From contig JAETSB010000009.1 in NCBI GenBank assembly GCA_021769865.1, forward strand, positions 1-64,000: a stretch of 64,000 nucleotides of DNA. Direction: 5' to 3'. Origin of the DNA: Oscillospiraceae bacterium (GTDB lineage: Bacteria > Bacillota > Clostridia > Oscillospirales > Oscillospiraceae). This document shows, piece after piece, positions 25,307 through 35,207 of this stretch. The notes under the pieces are model-generated. The model ran no database searches. It worked only from the letters and a program-made list of their open reading frames with translations, and was not told the DNA's origin. Every line of letters starts with the position of its first letter. Position 1 is the stretch's first letter. A program made the position numbers and the translations under genes.

Positions 25307-27934
25307 TCAGCCCTCTTTGATGGCCGCCTGGGCCGCCGCCAGCCGGGCGATGGGCACCCGGAAGGGAGAGCAGGACACATAGTCCAGCCCGGTACGGTGG
25401 CAGAACTCCACGCTGGAGGGGTCGCCGCCGTGCTCGCCGCAGATGCCCAGGTGCAGGGCGGGATTGGCGCCCCGGCCCAGCTTCGCGGCCATCTCCACCA
25501 GACGGCCCACGCCGGTCTGGTCCAGCTTGGCGAACGGGTCGTTCTCGTAGATCTTCCGGTCATAGTAAGCGTCCAGGAACTTTCCGGCGTCGTCGCGGCT
25601 GAAGCCGAAGGTCATCTGGGTCAGATCGTTGGTGCCGAAGGAGAAGAAGTCCGCCTCCTTGGCGATCTCGTCGGCGGTGATGGCCGCGCGGGGGATCTCG
25701 ATCATGGTGCCCACCAGGTACTTCATATCAGACCCGGCTTCCTTGATGATGGCGTCGGCGGTCTCTACCACCACGCTCTTGACGTATTTCAGCTCCTTGA
25801 CCTCGCCCACCAGGGGGATCATGATCTCGGGGACCATCTTCCAGTCGGGGTGCTTGGCCTGGACCTTCAGGGCGGCCTTGATGACGGCCCGGGTCTGCAT
25901 GGCGGCGATCTCGGGATAGGTGACCGCCAGGCGGCAGCCCCGGTGGCCCATCATGGGGTTGAACTCATGGAGTCCGGCGATGATGGCCTTGATGTCTTCC
26001 ACGGTCTTGCCCATTTCCTTGGCCATGGCCGCGATGTCGTCCTCCTCGGTGGGCACGAACTCGTGCAGGGGGGGGTCCAGGAAGCGGATGGTGACGGGCA
26101 GGCCCTCCATGGCCTCGTAGATGCCCTCGAAGTCGCCCTGCTGCATGGGCTCCAGCTTGGCCAGGGCCTTCTCCCGCTGCTCCACGGTGTCGGAGCAGAT
26201 CATCTCCCGGATGGCCTGGATGCGGTCGTCGTTGAAGAACATATGCTCGGTACGGCACAGGCCGATGCCCTCCGCGCCGAACTTCCGGGCCTGGGCGGCG
26301 TCATGGGGGGTGTCGGCGTTGGTGCGGACCTGGAGGCGGCGGTACTTGTCCGCCCAGCCCATGACCCGGGCGAACTCACCGCCGATGGTGGCGTCCACGG
26401 TGGGAATGGCCCCGTCGTAGATCTTGCCGGTGGAGCCGTCCAGGCTCAGCCAGTCGCCCTCGTGATAGGTCTTCCCGGCCAGCTCGAACTTCTTGTTCTC
26501 CTCGTCCATCTTGATCTCGCCGCAGCCGGACACGCAGCAGCGGCCCATGCCCCGGGCCACCACGGCGGCGTGGGAGGTCATGCCGCCCCGGACCGTCAGG
26601 ATGCCCTGGGCGGCCTTCATGCCCTCGATGTCCTCGGGAGAGGTCTCCAGGCGGACCAGGACCACCTTCTCGCCCCGGGCGGCCCACTCCTTGGCGTCCT
26701 CGGCGGAGAAGACGATCTTGCCGCTGGCGGCTCCCGGGGAAGCGCCCAGGGCGTGGCCCGCCACGGGGGCGGCCTTCAGCGCCTCGGCGTCAAACTGCGG
26801 GTGCAGCAGGGTGTCCAGAGACCGGGGCTCGATCATGGCCACGGCCTGCTTCTCGTCGATCATGCCCTCGTCCACCAGATCACAGGCGATCTTCAGCGCG
26901 GCGGCGGGGGTGCGCTTGCCGTTGCGGGTCTGGAGCATGTACAGCTTGCCGGCCTCCACGGTGAACTCCATGTCCTGCATATCCCGGTAGTGGTCCTCCA
27001 GGATCTTGCAGACCTTCTCGAACTGGGCAAAGGCCTCCGGGAACTTGTCGGCCATCTCCTGGATGGGCATGGGGGTGCGGACGCCGGCCACGACGTCCTC
27101 GCCCTGGGCGTTGTTCAGGAACTCGCCGAAGAGCTTCTTCTCGCCGGTGGCGGGGTTCCGGGTGAAGGCCACGCCGGTGCCGCAGTCGTCGCCCATGTTG
27201 CCGAAGGCCATGGACTGGACGTTGACGGCGGTGCCCCAGGAGTAGGGGATGTCGTTATCCCGGCGGTAAACGTTTGCGCGGGGGTTATCCCAGGAGCGGA
27301 AGACGGCCTTGATGGCGCCCATCAGCTGCTCCTTGGGGTCGGAGGGGAAGTCCACGCCCAGCTTGGCCTTGTACTCGGCCTTGAACTGGCCGGCCAGCTC
27401 CTTCAGATCGTCGGCGGTCAGGTCCACGTCCTGGGTGACGCCCTTCTTCTCCTTCATTTCGTCAATGAGCTGCTCGAAGTACTTCTTGCCCACCTCCATC
27501 ACGACGTCGGAGTACATCTGGATGAAGCGGCGGTAGCAGTCCCAGGCCCAGCGGGGGTTGTTGGACTTGCGGATCAGCACCTGCACCACGTCCTCATTGA
27601 GGCCCAGATTCAGGATGGTGTCCATCATGCCGGGCATGGAGGCCCGGGCGCCGGAGCGGACGGAGACCAGCAGGGGGTTCTCCAGGTCGCCGAACTTCTT
27701 GCCGGTGATCTCCTCCATTTTGGTGATATACTCCATGATCTCAGCCATAATGGAGTCGTTGATCTTCTGGCCGTCCTCGTAATACTGGGTGCAGGCCTCC
27801 GTGGTGATGGTGAAGCCCTGGGGGACAGGCAGGCCGATGTTGGTCATCTCGGCCAGGTTCGCGCCCTTGCCGCCCAGCAGCTCCCGCATGTTGGCGTTGC
27901 CCTCGGTGAACAGGTAGCAGTACTTTTTGCTCAT
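25307..27934 (-). CDS. ppdK: Pyruvate, phosphate dikinase
   Basis: ~875 aa; GGKGANLAEM; LTVRGGMTSHAAVVARGMG; GTNDLTQMTFGFSRDD; CGEHGGDPSSVEFC. Confidence 0.97.
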   Translation of the reverse strand: MSKKYCYLFTEGNANMRELLGGKGANLAEMTNIGLPVPQGFTITTEACTQYYEDGQKINDSIMAEIMEYITKMEEITGKKFGDLENPLLVSVRSGARASMPGMMDTILNLGLNEDVVQVLIRKSNNPRWAWDCYRRFIQMYSDVVMEVGKKYFEQLIDEMKEKKGVTQDVDLTADDLKELAGQFKAEYKAKLGVDFPSDPKEQLMGAIKAVFRSWDNPRANVYRRDNDIPYSWGTAVNVQSMAFGNMGDDCGTGVAFTRNPATGEKKLFGEFLNNAQGEDVVAGVRTPMPIQEMADKFPEAFAQFEKVCKILEDHYRDMQDMEFTVEAGKLYMLQTRNGKRTPAAALKIACDLVDEGMIDEKQAVAMIEPRSLDTLLHPQFDAEALKAAPVAGHALGASPGAASGKIVFSAEDAKEWAARGEKVVLVRLETSPEDIEGMKAAQGILTVRGGMTSHAAVVARGMGRCCVSGCGEIKMDEENKKFELAGKTYHEGDWLSLDGSTGKIYDGAIPTVDATIGGEFARVMGWADKYRRLQVRTNADTPHDAAQARKFGAEGIGLCRTEHMFFNDDRIQAIREMICSDTVEQREKALAKLEPMQQGDFEGIYEAMEGLPVTIRFLDPPLHEFVPTEEDDIAAMAKEMGKTVEDIKAIIAGLHEFNPMMGHRGCRLAVTYPEIAAMQTRAVIKAALKVQAKHPDWKMVPEIMIPLVGEVKELKYVKSVVVETADAIIKEAGSDMKYLVGTMIEIPRAAITADEIAKEADFFSFGTNDLTQMTFGFSRDDAGKFLDAYYDRKIYENDPFAKLDQTGVGRLVEMAAKLGRGANPALHLGICGEHGGDPSSVEFCHRTGLDYVSCSPFRVPIARLAAAQAAIKEG

Positions 27935-27990
27935 TTTCATTCCTCCGTTATTTTTTGCGTCCGCTGGCCAGCGGTCTCCGCCGGCCGCTT

Positions 27991-28004
27991 GGCAAACGTT
28001 TGCC
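27991..28004. promoter_or_regulatory. 14-bp perfect palindrome GGCAAACGTTTGCC in the ppdK leader (LacI/CcpA-like operator)
   Basis: Just downstream of the predicted ppdK promoter. Confidence 0.5.
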
Positions 28005-28017
28005 CAAATGCCTTACC

Positions 28018-28046
28018 ATTATAATCGTTCATTTTCTGGAAAGCAA
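28018..28046 (-). promoter_or_regulatory. Promoter of ppdK, TTGCTT-17-TATAAT
   Basis: Reverse-strand -35 at 28041-28046, -10 at 28018-28023. Confidence 0.55.
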
Positions 28047-28225
28047 TACATAAATAGCATAAGAAATTGCCAGTCATTTAAAACAATCTGCCCAAAATCA
28101 ATAAGCACAGCGGGTCCTGTCGGTTTTTCGGACGGCCGGCGCCGCCCAAAAAGGGGAAAACCCGCAGCCCCCGAACGAGCCGGGGGCCGCGGATTTCAAA
28201 TCTTCTTTTTTTAGTCAGGCCGGAA

Positions 28226-29425
28226 TCAGAGGTCCACGGCCTTGATGGCCTGCTCCTTGATGCCGTGCTTTTCGGCGTAGCCGGTGAGGATCAGGGTCAG
28301 CGCGCCGTCGCCGGTGACATTGCAGGCGGTGCCGAAGCTGTCCTGGAGGGCGAAGATGGCCAGCATCAGGGCGGTGCCGTCGCCGTCGAAGCCCAGGACG
28401 CCGGTGATCAGGCCCAGGGAGGCCATGACCGTGCCGCCGGGGACGCCGGGGGCGCCGATGGCAAAGATGCCCAGCAGCAGGATGAACAGGATCATGGAGC
28501 CCACGTTGGGCAGCTGGCCGTAGAGCACCTTGGAGACAATCATGACGAAGAAGGTCTCGGTGAGGGCGGAGCCGCAGAGGTGGATGTTGGCGAACAGGGG
28601 GATGCCGAACTCCACCATGTCGGAGCGGAGGCTCTTGCTCTTCCGGGCGCAGTCCAGAGCCACGGCCAGCGTGGCGGCGGAGGACATGGTACCCACGGCG
28701 GTGAGGTAGGCGGGGCCGTAGTACTTCACCACCTCAATGGCGCTGCGGCCGGAGTACATACCGGCGAAGCCGTACAGCACCGCCATCCAGATGTAGTGGC
28801 CCGCCATGACGATGACGATGGCAAGCAAAAAGGCGGGGAACTGCTTGGTGATGGTACCGTCGTAGCTGAGGCCGCAGAAGGTCAGGGCGATGAAGAAGGG
28901 CAGGATGGGGATAACCACCTTCTTGACCACGCTCAGGACGATGTTCTGGAACTCCTGGAGCACGGCGGTGATGGTCCTGGCCTTGGTCCACACGGCGGCC
29001 AGGCCGATGAGGACGGAGAAGACCAGGGCGCTCATGACGGGCATGATCTGGGGAATGTTCAGCTCAAAGGCCACGCCGGGCAGCTCCTTCAGGCCCTCCA
29101 TGCTGGAGGCGATGGGCAGGAAGGGCACCAGGATGTAGCCCGCGATCATGGACATCAGGGTGGCCAGAACCGTGCTGACGTAGGCCACGATGATGGCCAC
29201 CACCAGCATCCGGGTGGCGTTGGAGCCCATCTTCGTGATGGAGGGGGCGATGAAACCAATGACGATCAGGGGCACGCAGAACATGATGAGCTGGTTCAGG
29301 ACATACTTGAGGGTGACCACAATGGTCATGACGCTCTCGGGCAGGAACAGTCCGCAGACGATGCCGACGGCGATGCCGATCAGCAGCTTCAGGGGAAGGC
29401 TCATGCCCTTTTTCTCAGCAGCCAT
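28226..29425 (-). CDS. Sodium:dicarboxylate (DAACS-family) symporter
   Basis: ~10 hydrophobic segments; PLKLLIGIAVGIVCGLFLPES; VGTMSSAATLAVALDCARKS; GAPGVPGGTVMASLGLI. Confidence 0.88.
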   Translation of the reverse strand: MAAEKKGMSLPLKLLIGIAVGIVCGLFLPESVMTIVVTLKYVLNQLIMFCVPLIVIGFIAPSITKMGSNATRMLVVAIIVAYVSTVLATLMSMIAGYILVPFLPIASSMEGLKELPGVAFELNIPQIMPVMSALVFSVLIGLAAVWTKARTITAVLQEFQNIVLSVVKKVVIPILPFFIALTFCGLSYDGTITKQFPAFLLAIVIVMAGHYIWMAVLYGFAGMYSGRSAIEVVKYYGPAYLTAVGTMSSAATLAVALDCARKSKSLRSDMVEFGIPLFANIHLCGSALTETFFVMIVSKVLYGQLPNVGSMILFILLLGIFAIGAPGVPGGTVMASLGLITGVLGFDGDGTALMLAIFALQDSFGTACNVTGDGALTLILTGYAEKHGIKEQAIKAVDL

Positions 29426-29539
29426 AAAACGATTCCTCTCTTTCTGTGTTCACACACACATGAATTCCGCTCCGCGGTCAGGGTCTTATTCCAGCATACG
29501 CGCGGCGGAGCCTGCGCATGCGCATACCGGGTGGAAGCG

Positions 29540-30835
29540 TTACGCCTTGGGGGGCTGGCCGGTCATGATGCGGATGATCTCCCGGTCCGTCTCCCGCATG
29601 CCCAGGCGGCCCAAGCGGCCGATGTTGGCAATGGTGTTCTCCACGCCCTTGGAGACGATGCCCTCGCCTCCATAGAACTGCTGGCTGCTGCGGTACATGT
29701 TCCAGCCCAGCAGTCCCGCGTCCACGGCGGCGGCGATCTTGGCGGCGCAGGAGGGCTTGGCCCCGTCGCAGATCATGCCGGAAATGGTAGCCAGGGCGTT
29801 GACCAGGGTGTGGGCCACCTCCTCGAAGCCCCCGCCGTTGAGCCAGGCGATGGCGGCGCCGGCGCCGCACCCGGCGCTGACGGCCCCGCAGTAGGCGCTG
29901 AGCCGCCCGATACCCGTCTTCATATGGATGGTCAGCAGGTCGCTGAGGGTGACGGCCCGGAGGGTTTTCTCCTCATCCGCCCCCAGGTGCCTGGCGTACT
30001 CGATGACGGGGACCGAGGCGGTGATGCCCTGGTTGCCGCTGCCGGAGACGATGATCACCGGCATCTCGCAGCCGCTCATCCGGGCATCAGACCCGGCGGC
30101 GGCCATGGCCCGGGCGCGGATCTTGATGTCGTCGCCGTAGTGCTCCCGGAGGACCTTGCCGATGTTGGCCCCCCAGGGGCGGGCCATACCCTCCTGGGCA
30201 ATGGCGTAGTTGTAGTCGATCTGCCGCTGGACAATCTCCCGCACATCCTCCACGTCCATCGTGTTTACAAAGTCCACGATGGCCTCCACGGACATGCAGC
30301 TGCGGTCCGTCAGGCCGCTGGCATTGGTCTCCGAGACCACATTTCCGGCCTCCAGCAGCTTCTCGCCGTTCTTTTCGATCAGGACAATGTTGGTGTGATA
30401 GTCCGCGATGCGCAGGCGGACGGCGTCCTCCCCGGCGGTGAGGGTAACAATGATGTCGAACACCACGTCTCCCGGAGCGGGGGCCACCCGGACCTCGTGG
30501 CTGGCCAGGTAGGCTTTGATCTCCTCCTTCTGGGCGTCCGTCACCTGGGAGATGACCTCCAGGATCTTCCCCGCGTCTCCCGCCACCGCGCCGGCGGCGG
30601 CAGACGCTTCGATGCCCTTCAGCCCGCCGGTGTTGGGCACCACGACGCTCTTGACGTTTTTGATGATGTTGCCGCTGGCCTCCACCAGGATCTTGTCCGG
30701 CAGGCGGCCCAGAATTTCCCGGGCCTTGGCCGCGCCGTAGGCGATGGCGATGGGCTCGGTACAGCCCATGGCGGGCACCAGCTCCTCCCGCAGGATCTGC
30801 ACGAAATGGTGATAGCGCTGATCGGTTTTGTTCAC
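29540..30835 (-). CDS. L-cysteine desulfidase/serine dehydratase alpha family (UPF0597) protein
   Basis: PAMGCTEPIAIAYGAAKARE; VSSGSGNQG-like IVSGSGNQGITASVPV; CGAVSAGCGAGAAIAWLNGG. Confidence 0.88.
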   Translation of the reverse strand: MNKTDQRYHHFVQILREELVPAMGCTEPIAIAYGAAKAREILGRLPDKILVEASGNIIKNVKSVVVPNTGGLKGIEASAAAGAVAGDAGKILEVISQVTDAQKEEIKAYLASHEVRVAPAPGDVVFDIIVTLTAGEDAVRLRIADYHTNIVLIEKNGEKLLEAGNVVSETNASGLTDRSCMSVEAIVDFVNTMDVEDVREIVQRQIDYNYAIAQEGMARPWGANIGKVLREHYGDDIKIRARAMAAAGSDARMSGCEMPVIIVSGSGNQGITASVPVIEYARHLGADEEKTLRAVTLSDLLTIHMKTGIGRLSAYCGAVSAGCGAGAAIAWLNGGGFEEVAHTLVNALATISGMICDGAKPSCAAKIAAAVDAGLLGWNMYRSSQQFYGGEGIVSKGVENTIANIGRLGRLGMRETDREIIRIMTGQPPKA

Positions 30836-31087
30836 GTTTCTCCTCCTTTCGTTCCCTCTTCTTTATTTTGAGGCTCCCCCCGGCAAAGCCGTTGGAAGCC
30901 CCCGCCGTTTCCTCCGAAACGGCTACCTTGACCATATCACTCTTGGCAGGATTTGTCAAGAAATATCACCCTTGCAAAGCCCTTTTGGGAGAAGTATCAT
31001 AGGTATAAAAGTGCCGCGCGCATGATGCAAAAATGACGGGAGCGCGTGGCAGACTGATTGGGTATCCTGTGGAGGGAGGCAATCGGA

Positions 31088-31744
31088 ATGAACAAGATCT
31101 TAATTGCCGAGGACGAGGCCCCCATCGCCAACCTCATCCGCACCGCTCTGGAAGGGGCGGGCTACCGCTGCGTCTGGGCCCCCGACGGGGCGGACGCGGC
31201 GGACAAGCTGGAATGTCAACCCTTCGATTTGGCCCTGCTGGACATCATGCTCCCCAAGGCCGACGGCTATGAGGTGCTGGAGTACTGCAAGAGCCTGGAG
31301 GTGCCGGTGATCTTCCTCACCGCCAAGGGGGAACTGGAGGACCGGGTGAAGGGCCTCCGCCTGGGGGCCGAGGACTACATTGTCAAGCCCTTCGAGCTGA
31401 TGGAGCTGCTGGCCCGGGTGGAGACCGTCCTGCGCCGCTGCGGAAAGACCGGGCGGGTCCTCACCCTGCCGCCGGACATTGAGATCGACACCGCCAGCCA
31501 TGTGGTCCGGAAAGGCGGTTCCCCCGTGGCCCTGACCGCCAAGGAGTACGACCTGCTGCTGCTCTTTACGCAGAACAAAAACATCGCCCTCTACCGTGAC
31601 CGCATTTACGAAAAGGTCTGGGGGGAGGAATTTCTGGGGGACAGCCGGACCGTGGACCTCCACATTCAGCGGATGCGGAAGAAACTGGGGCTGGAGAACC
31701 GGCTGGTGGCGGTCTATAAGGTGGGCTACCGCTTAGAGGTATAG
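31088..31744 (+). CDS. OmpR-family response regulator
   Basis: ILIAEDEAPIANLIRTAL; DLALLDIMLPKADGYEVL; C-terminal winged helix; GGAGG RBS. Confidence 0.95.
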   Translation: MNKILIAEDEAPIANLIRTALEGAGYRCVWAPDGADAADKLECQPFDLALLDIMLPKADGYEVLEYCKSLEVPVIFLTAKGELEDRVKGLRLGAEDYIVKPFELMELLARVETVLRRCGKTGRVLTLPPDIEIDTASHVVRKGGSPVALTAKEYDLLLLFTQNKNIALYRDRIYEKVWGEEFLGDSRTVDLHIQRMRKKLGLENRLVAVYKVGYRLEV

Positions 31745-31748
31745 AAGC

Positions 31749-33191
31749 ATGAAGCTGTTCTGGAAGCTCTTTTGCAGCATGGTCCTCATCACCGCCCTGG
31801 CCTGCTCCGCCGGGGGCTACGCCCTCATCAACGCCCAGTTTCACGCCTCCCTGGACCGGGAGGTGTCGGCGCTGTACGAGGAAAACGACCTCCTCCGCTT
31901 CGCCCTGGCCCAGGAGCTGGCCTTCAACCCCCTCTACAGCCGCCGGGAGCTGGCCAAGGCCGCCGGGGGCATCACCATCGCCACGGGGCGGGGAACGGTG
32001 TCCTTCCGCCTCAGCGACGAGGCCGGGACGGCCCTGGGGGGCAGCGGGACCCTGCCCGTAGACGCGGGGACGCTCACCTCCCAGCTGCCCGCCGGGCAGC
32101 GGGGCTGGGTGATGGAGGCCCTGGGGGACGGGCGGATCTGCCTCCACGCCGCCAGCCCCCTGGCCCTGGAGGACGGCATCCTCTACCTGGAGAACTGCCG
32201 GGAGGTGGGCGAGCTGTTCCGCTCCCGGTCGGAGCAGTACCAGAGCTTTTTCTCCCTGATGCTGGTCCTCACCGGGGCGGTGGGGGCGCTGTCCCTGGCC
32301 GTGGCCGCTATGCTGGTCCGTCCCCTGGGACGCCTCTCCGCCGCCGCCCGGCGGATGGCGGAGGGCGAGCTGGACCAGCGGGTCCGGGTGGACGGGGACG
32401 ACGAGATCGCCCAGCTGTCGGCGGACTTCAACGTCATGGCCCACCGCATCCAGCGGCAGGTGGCGGAGCTGAAGTCCGCCGCCCGCCGCCAGGAGGACTT
32501 TATCGGCAGCTTCGCCCACGAGATCAAGACGCCCCTGACCTCCATCATCGGCTACGCGGACCTTCTCCGCTCCCGCCCCGCCTCGGAGGAGCAGGTCCGG
32601 GAGAGCGCCGGGTACATCTTCGGCGAGGGGCGGCGGCTGGAGGCCCTGAGCCGGAAGCTGCTGGACCTCATCGTCCTGGACCGGCAGGACTTCCCCCTCC
32701 GCTCCGTGCCCCTGGACGCGTTCCTCCGCCGGGTGGCCGGGGCCATGGAGCCGCCGCTCCAGCAGGCGGGGATTTTCCTTACCGTCCGGGCCGAGGGCGT
32801 CCCGGCGCTGATGGAGCCGGACCTGATGGAGACCGTCTGCGTGAACCTGCTGGACAACGCCCGGAAGGCCATGGAGCAGGGCGGCGAGGTTTTGCTGGAG
32901 GGCTTCCCGGAGGAAAGCGGTGCCTGCATCCAGGTGACGGACCAGGGCAAGGGCATCCCGGCGGAGGAGCTGGAGCGGGTGACGGAGGCGTTCTACATGG
33001 TGGACAAGTCCCGCTCCCGGGCCCAGGGGGGCGCGGGGCTGGGGCTGGCCCTGTGCCGCCGCATCGTGGAGCTCCACGGCGGAACGCTGGAAATCGAGAG
33101 CGAGCCGGGCCGGGGCACCCGGGTCCGGGTCCATTTAAAAGGAGGGGACGCACCGTGCGAAACTGGAAAAACTGGCTCTTCCCCATCCTGA
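31749..33191 (+). CDS. Sensor histidine kinase
   Basis: Two TM segments, HAMP; FIGSFAHEIKTPLTSIIGYADLLRS; GAGLGLALCRRIVELHGG. Confidence 0.95.
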   Translation: MKLFWKLFCSMVLITALACSAGGYALINAQFHASLDREVSALYEENDLLRFALAQELAFNPLYSRRELAKAAGGITIATGRGTVSFRLSDEAGTALGGSGTLPVDAGTLTSQLPAGQRGWVMEALGDGRICLHAASPLALEDGILYLENCREVGELFRSRSEQYQSFFSLMLVLTGAVGALSLAVAAMLVRPLGRLSAAARRMAEGELDQRVRVDGDDEIAQLSADFNVMAHRIQRQVAELKSAARRQEDFIGSFAHEIKTPLTSIIGYADLLRSRPASEEQVRESAGYIFGEGRRLEALSRKLLDLIVLDRQDFPLRSVPLDAFLRRVAGAMEPPLQQAGIFLTVRAEGVPALMEPDLMETVCVNLLDNARKAMEQGGEVLLEGFPEESGACIQVTDQGKGIPAEELERVTEAFYMVDKSRSRAQGGAGLGLALCRRIVELHGGTLEIESEPGRGTRVRVHLKGGDAPCETGKTGSSPS

Positions 33192-33928
33192 CGGTGCTGA
33201 CCGTGGCGGCCCTGGCCCTGCTGCCCCTGCGGCTCTCCACCCTGGAGGACGGACGACTCACCGGGACCGTCCACGCCGAGCCCCTGGCGGAGGACAGCAA
33301 CTTTCCCGCCAAGCCCCCGGAGCTGCCGGGGCGCATCTGGCTGCTGGTCCAGTGGCAGGAGACGCCGGAGAACATCACGCTCATGAGCCAGGAGCTGGAG
33401 GGCGCGGACCGGGAACGGGAGATGCGGCGGCTCCGGGAGGCCCTGGCGGACCTGGGGACGCTCCTCCTGCCTTCGTCGGCGGCGCGGCTGGCGGAGGCCG
33501 ACGGCGATTCCTGGGATTGGTCCCGGTATTATCTCCGGGACCAGACGGACCTCTCCAGCGCCAGCTTCATCGAAGCCACCACCTATGACAAAGCCCGGCG
33601 CATCACCCTTTCCGCCGTGCTGGACGGGGAGAGCGGGCAGATTCTGCACCTGGTCTTCCGCAGTATGGACGGCGTCTCCTGTGACGCCTCCGCCCTGGAG
33701 CTGGGAGAGGCGATCCTGGACCGGCTGGGGCTGGAGTACGTTCCGGGGGAGGACTTCGATACCTCCGCGTATTTCCGCCTGCCGGACTGCAAAAGCCTCT
33801 TTTGGATCGTGAAGGAGTGGAACGAGCTGGACTTCAGCTTCACCCTGGACTGGAGCGCCGTGGACGGGGAAATCGCCGTGAGCTATGGCCACGAGGCCAC
33901 CGATGCAGCTTCGATGCAAAAATGGTGA
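33155..33928 (+). CDS. Hypothetical secreted/membrane-anchored protein of the two-component operon
   Basis: GTG start overlapping the kinase; GGAGGGG RBS; N-terminal TM WLFPILTVLTVAALALLPL. Confidence 0.75.
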   Translation: MRNWKNWLFPILTVLTVAALALLPLRLSTLEDGRLTGTVHAEPLAEDSNFPAKPPELPGRIWLLVQWQETPENITLMSQELEGADREREMRRLREALADLGTLLLPSSAARLAEADGDSWDWSRYYLRDQTDLSSASFIEATTYDKARRITLSAVLDGESGQILHLVFRSMDGVSCDASALELGEAILDRLGLEYVPGEDFDTSAYFRLPDCKSLFWIVKEWNELDFSFTLDWSAVDGEIAVSYGHEATDAASMQKW

Positions 33929-34009
33929 GACCTTGATGCAGGAATGTTTCGGTTTCGACGGGGACAAGCCGTATCATAGAGACAGTTCAAGAGCAAAGGA
34001 GCTGTTTTG

Positions 34010-34897
34010 ATGTCTGTCCATTCCTGCACCGTACATGAATTCCCCCTCCCCGGCCGGGAGTACTATGCCGCCGCTCCCGCCCAGTGGGACGAGCCCACGA
34101 TTTCCAGACCCCGCCGCCTCGCGCCCTCCCGGCGGGAAAGGCGGCGGTCTCCCCTCCCCCTTCTGCTCCTGCTGGGGCTGACGCTGTTCGCCGGCGGCTT
34201 CCTGCTGGGCCGGGCCGAGGCCGCGGGAAACCGGGCCGCCCAAGCCGCGGCGGGGACCGGGGGCGGCGGGTCCGTCCGCGTCCTGGCGGTCCCCGGGGCC
34301 GTTCACTCCGGCAAGGAGGACGACGTTTCCCAGGACGGCTGGAACCTGATCCTGGTCAACGGGGACCACCCCCTGCCGGAGGACTTCCAGGTCCCGGAGT
34401 TCACCCAGCTGGCGGGCGGCCATTCCATCGACAAGCGGGCCTATCCCGCCCTTCAGCGGATGATGGACGCCTGCCGGGCGGCGGGGCTCCAGCCTACCAT
34501 CTGTTCCTCCTATCGGACCTGGGAGAAGCAGACGGAGCTGTTCGAGCGGAAGGTCCTCTCCTGCCTCTCCACAGCCTCCTCCCGGGAGGTGGCAGAGGAA
34601 CAGGCCGCCGTCTGGGTGGCCCGCCCCGGCGCCAGCGAGCACCAGGCGGGCCTGGCGGTGGACATCGTGGACAAGTCCTACCAGCTCCTGGACGAGGGTC
34701 AGGAGGACACTGCGGTCCAGAAGTGGCTGATGGAGCACTGCGCCGAGTACGGCTTCATCCTCCGCTACCCCACGGAGAAAAGCGCCCTCACCGGCGTGGG
34801 CTACGAGCCCTGGCACTACCGCTACGTAGGAGAAGAGGCCGCCGGGGAGATCATGAGCCAAGGGCTCTGCCTGGAAGAGTACCTGGAAGGCACTTAA
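34010..34897 (+). CDS. VanY-like D-alanyl-D-alanine carboxypeptidase (M15)
   Basis: TICSSYRTWEKQTELFERK; GASEHQAGLAVDIVDKSY; GYEPWHYRYVG. Confidence 0.9.
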   Translation: MSVHSCTVHEFPLPGREYYAAAPAQWDEPTISRPRRLAPSRRERRRSPLPLLLLLGLTLFAGGFLLGRAEAAGNRAAQAAAGTGGGGSVRVLAVPGAVHSGKEDDVSQDGWNLILVNGDHPLPEDFQVPEFTQLAGGHSIDKRAYPALQRMMDACRAAGLQPTICSSYRTWEKQTELFERKVLSCLSTASSREVAEEQAAVWVARPGASEHQAGLAVDIVDKSYQLLDEGQEDTAVQKWLMEHCAEYGFILRYPTEKSALTGVGYEPWHYRYVGEEAAGEIMSQGLCLEEYLEGT

Positions 34898-34914
34898 AAC
34901 CCCATTCCGCAAAA

Positions 34915-34946
34915 GAAACCGCACGATCGAATGATCGTGCGGTTTC
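34915..34946 (+). terminator. Hairpin after the carboxypeptidase gene
   Basis: GAAACCGCACGATC-GAAT-GATCGTGCGGTTTC. Confidence 0.65.
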
Positions 34947-35050
34947 AAGCGTATCAGGTATTTGGACAGGGCCGTATGGAAACAGCCTGACGGCCGCCGC
35001 TCTCCGGGGGCCGTCCTATCGTCAACGGGCGCTCAGGCCCGATTCGCAGA

Positions 35051-35079
35051 AAAAGAAAAATCCACGCCGACGGCGTGGC
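35051..35079 (-). terminator. Intrinsic terminator of the small ORF 35089-35172
   Basis: Reverse strand CCACGCC-GTC-GGCGTGG followed by ATTTTTCTTTTT. Confidence 0.7.
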
Positions 35080-35088
35080 TTCCGGTTT

Positions 35089-35172
35089 TCAGCGATCGCT
35101 GTGAGTCCAAGGCTCATCCAGAAAGATCATGTCGTCCAAATCGTCCGGTAATGCTTGTGAAAAAATTCTCAT
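35089..35172 (-). CDS. Candidate 27-aa small protein/peptide gene, not in the ORF track
   Basis: MRIFSQALPDDLDDMIFLDEPWTHSDR*; RBS GAGAGGAG; promoter and terminator flank it. Confidence 0.55.
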   Translation of the reverse strand: MRIFSQALPDDLDDMIFLDEPWTHSDR

Positions 35173-35207
35173 ATCTGTCGTCTCCTCTCTTGAAATTTCT
35201 GTAAGGT

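Noticed and set aside
25286-28024. 912-aa plus-strand ORF opposite ppdK
   Set aside because: Antisense shadow of a GC-rich, highly conserved gene; Gly/Leu/His/Val-rich translation with no domain logic.
28265-30871. 868-aa plus-strand ORF across the symporter and desulfidase genes
   Set aside because: Antisense shadow spanning two clear genes; low-complexity composition.
31772-33928. 718-aa ORF overlapping the histidine kinase
   Set aside because: Only the 3' part from GTG at 33155 is the real gene; the 5' part is an out-of-frame shadow of the kinase.
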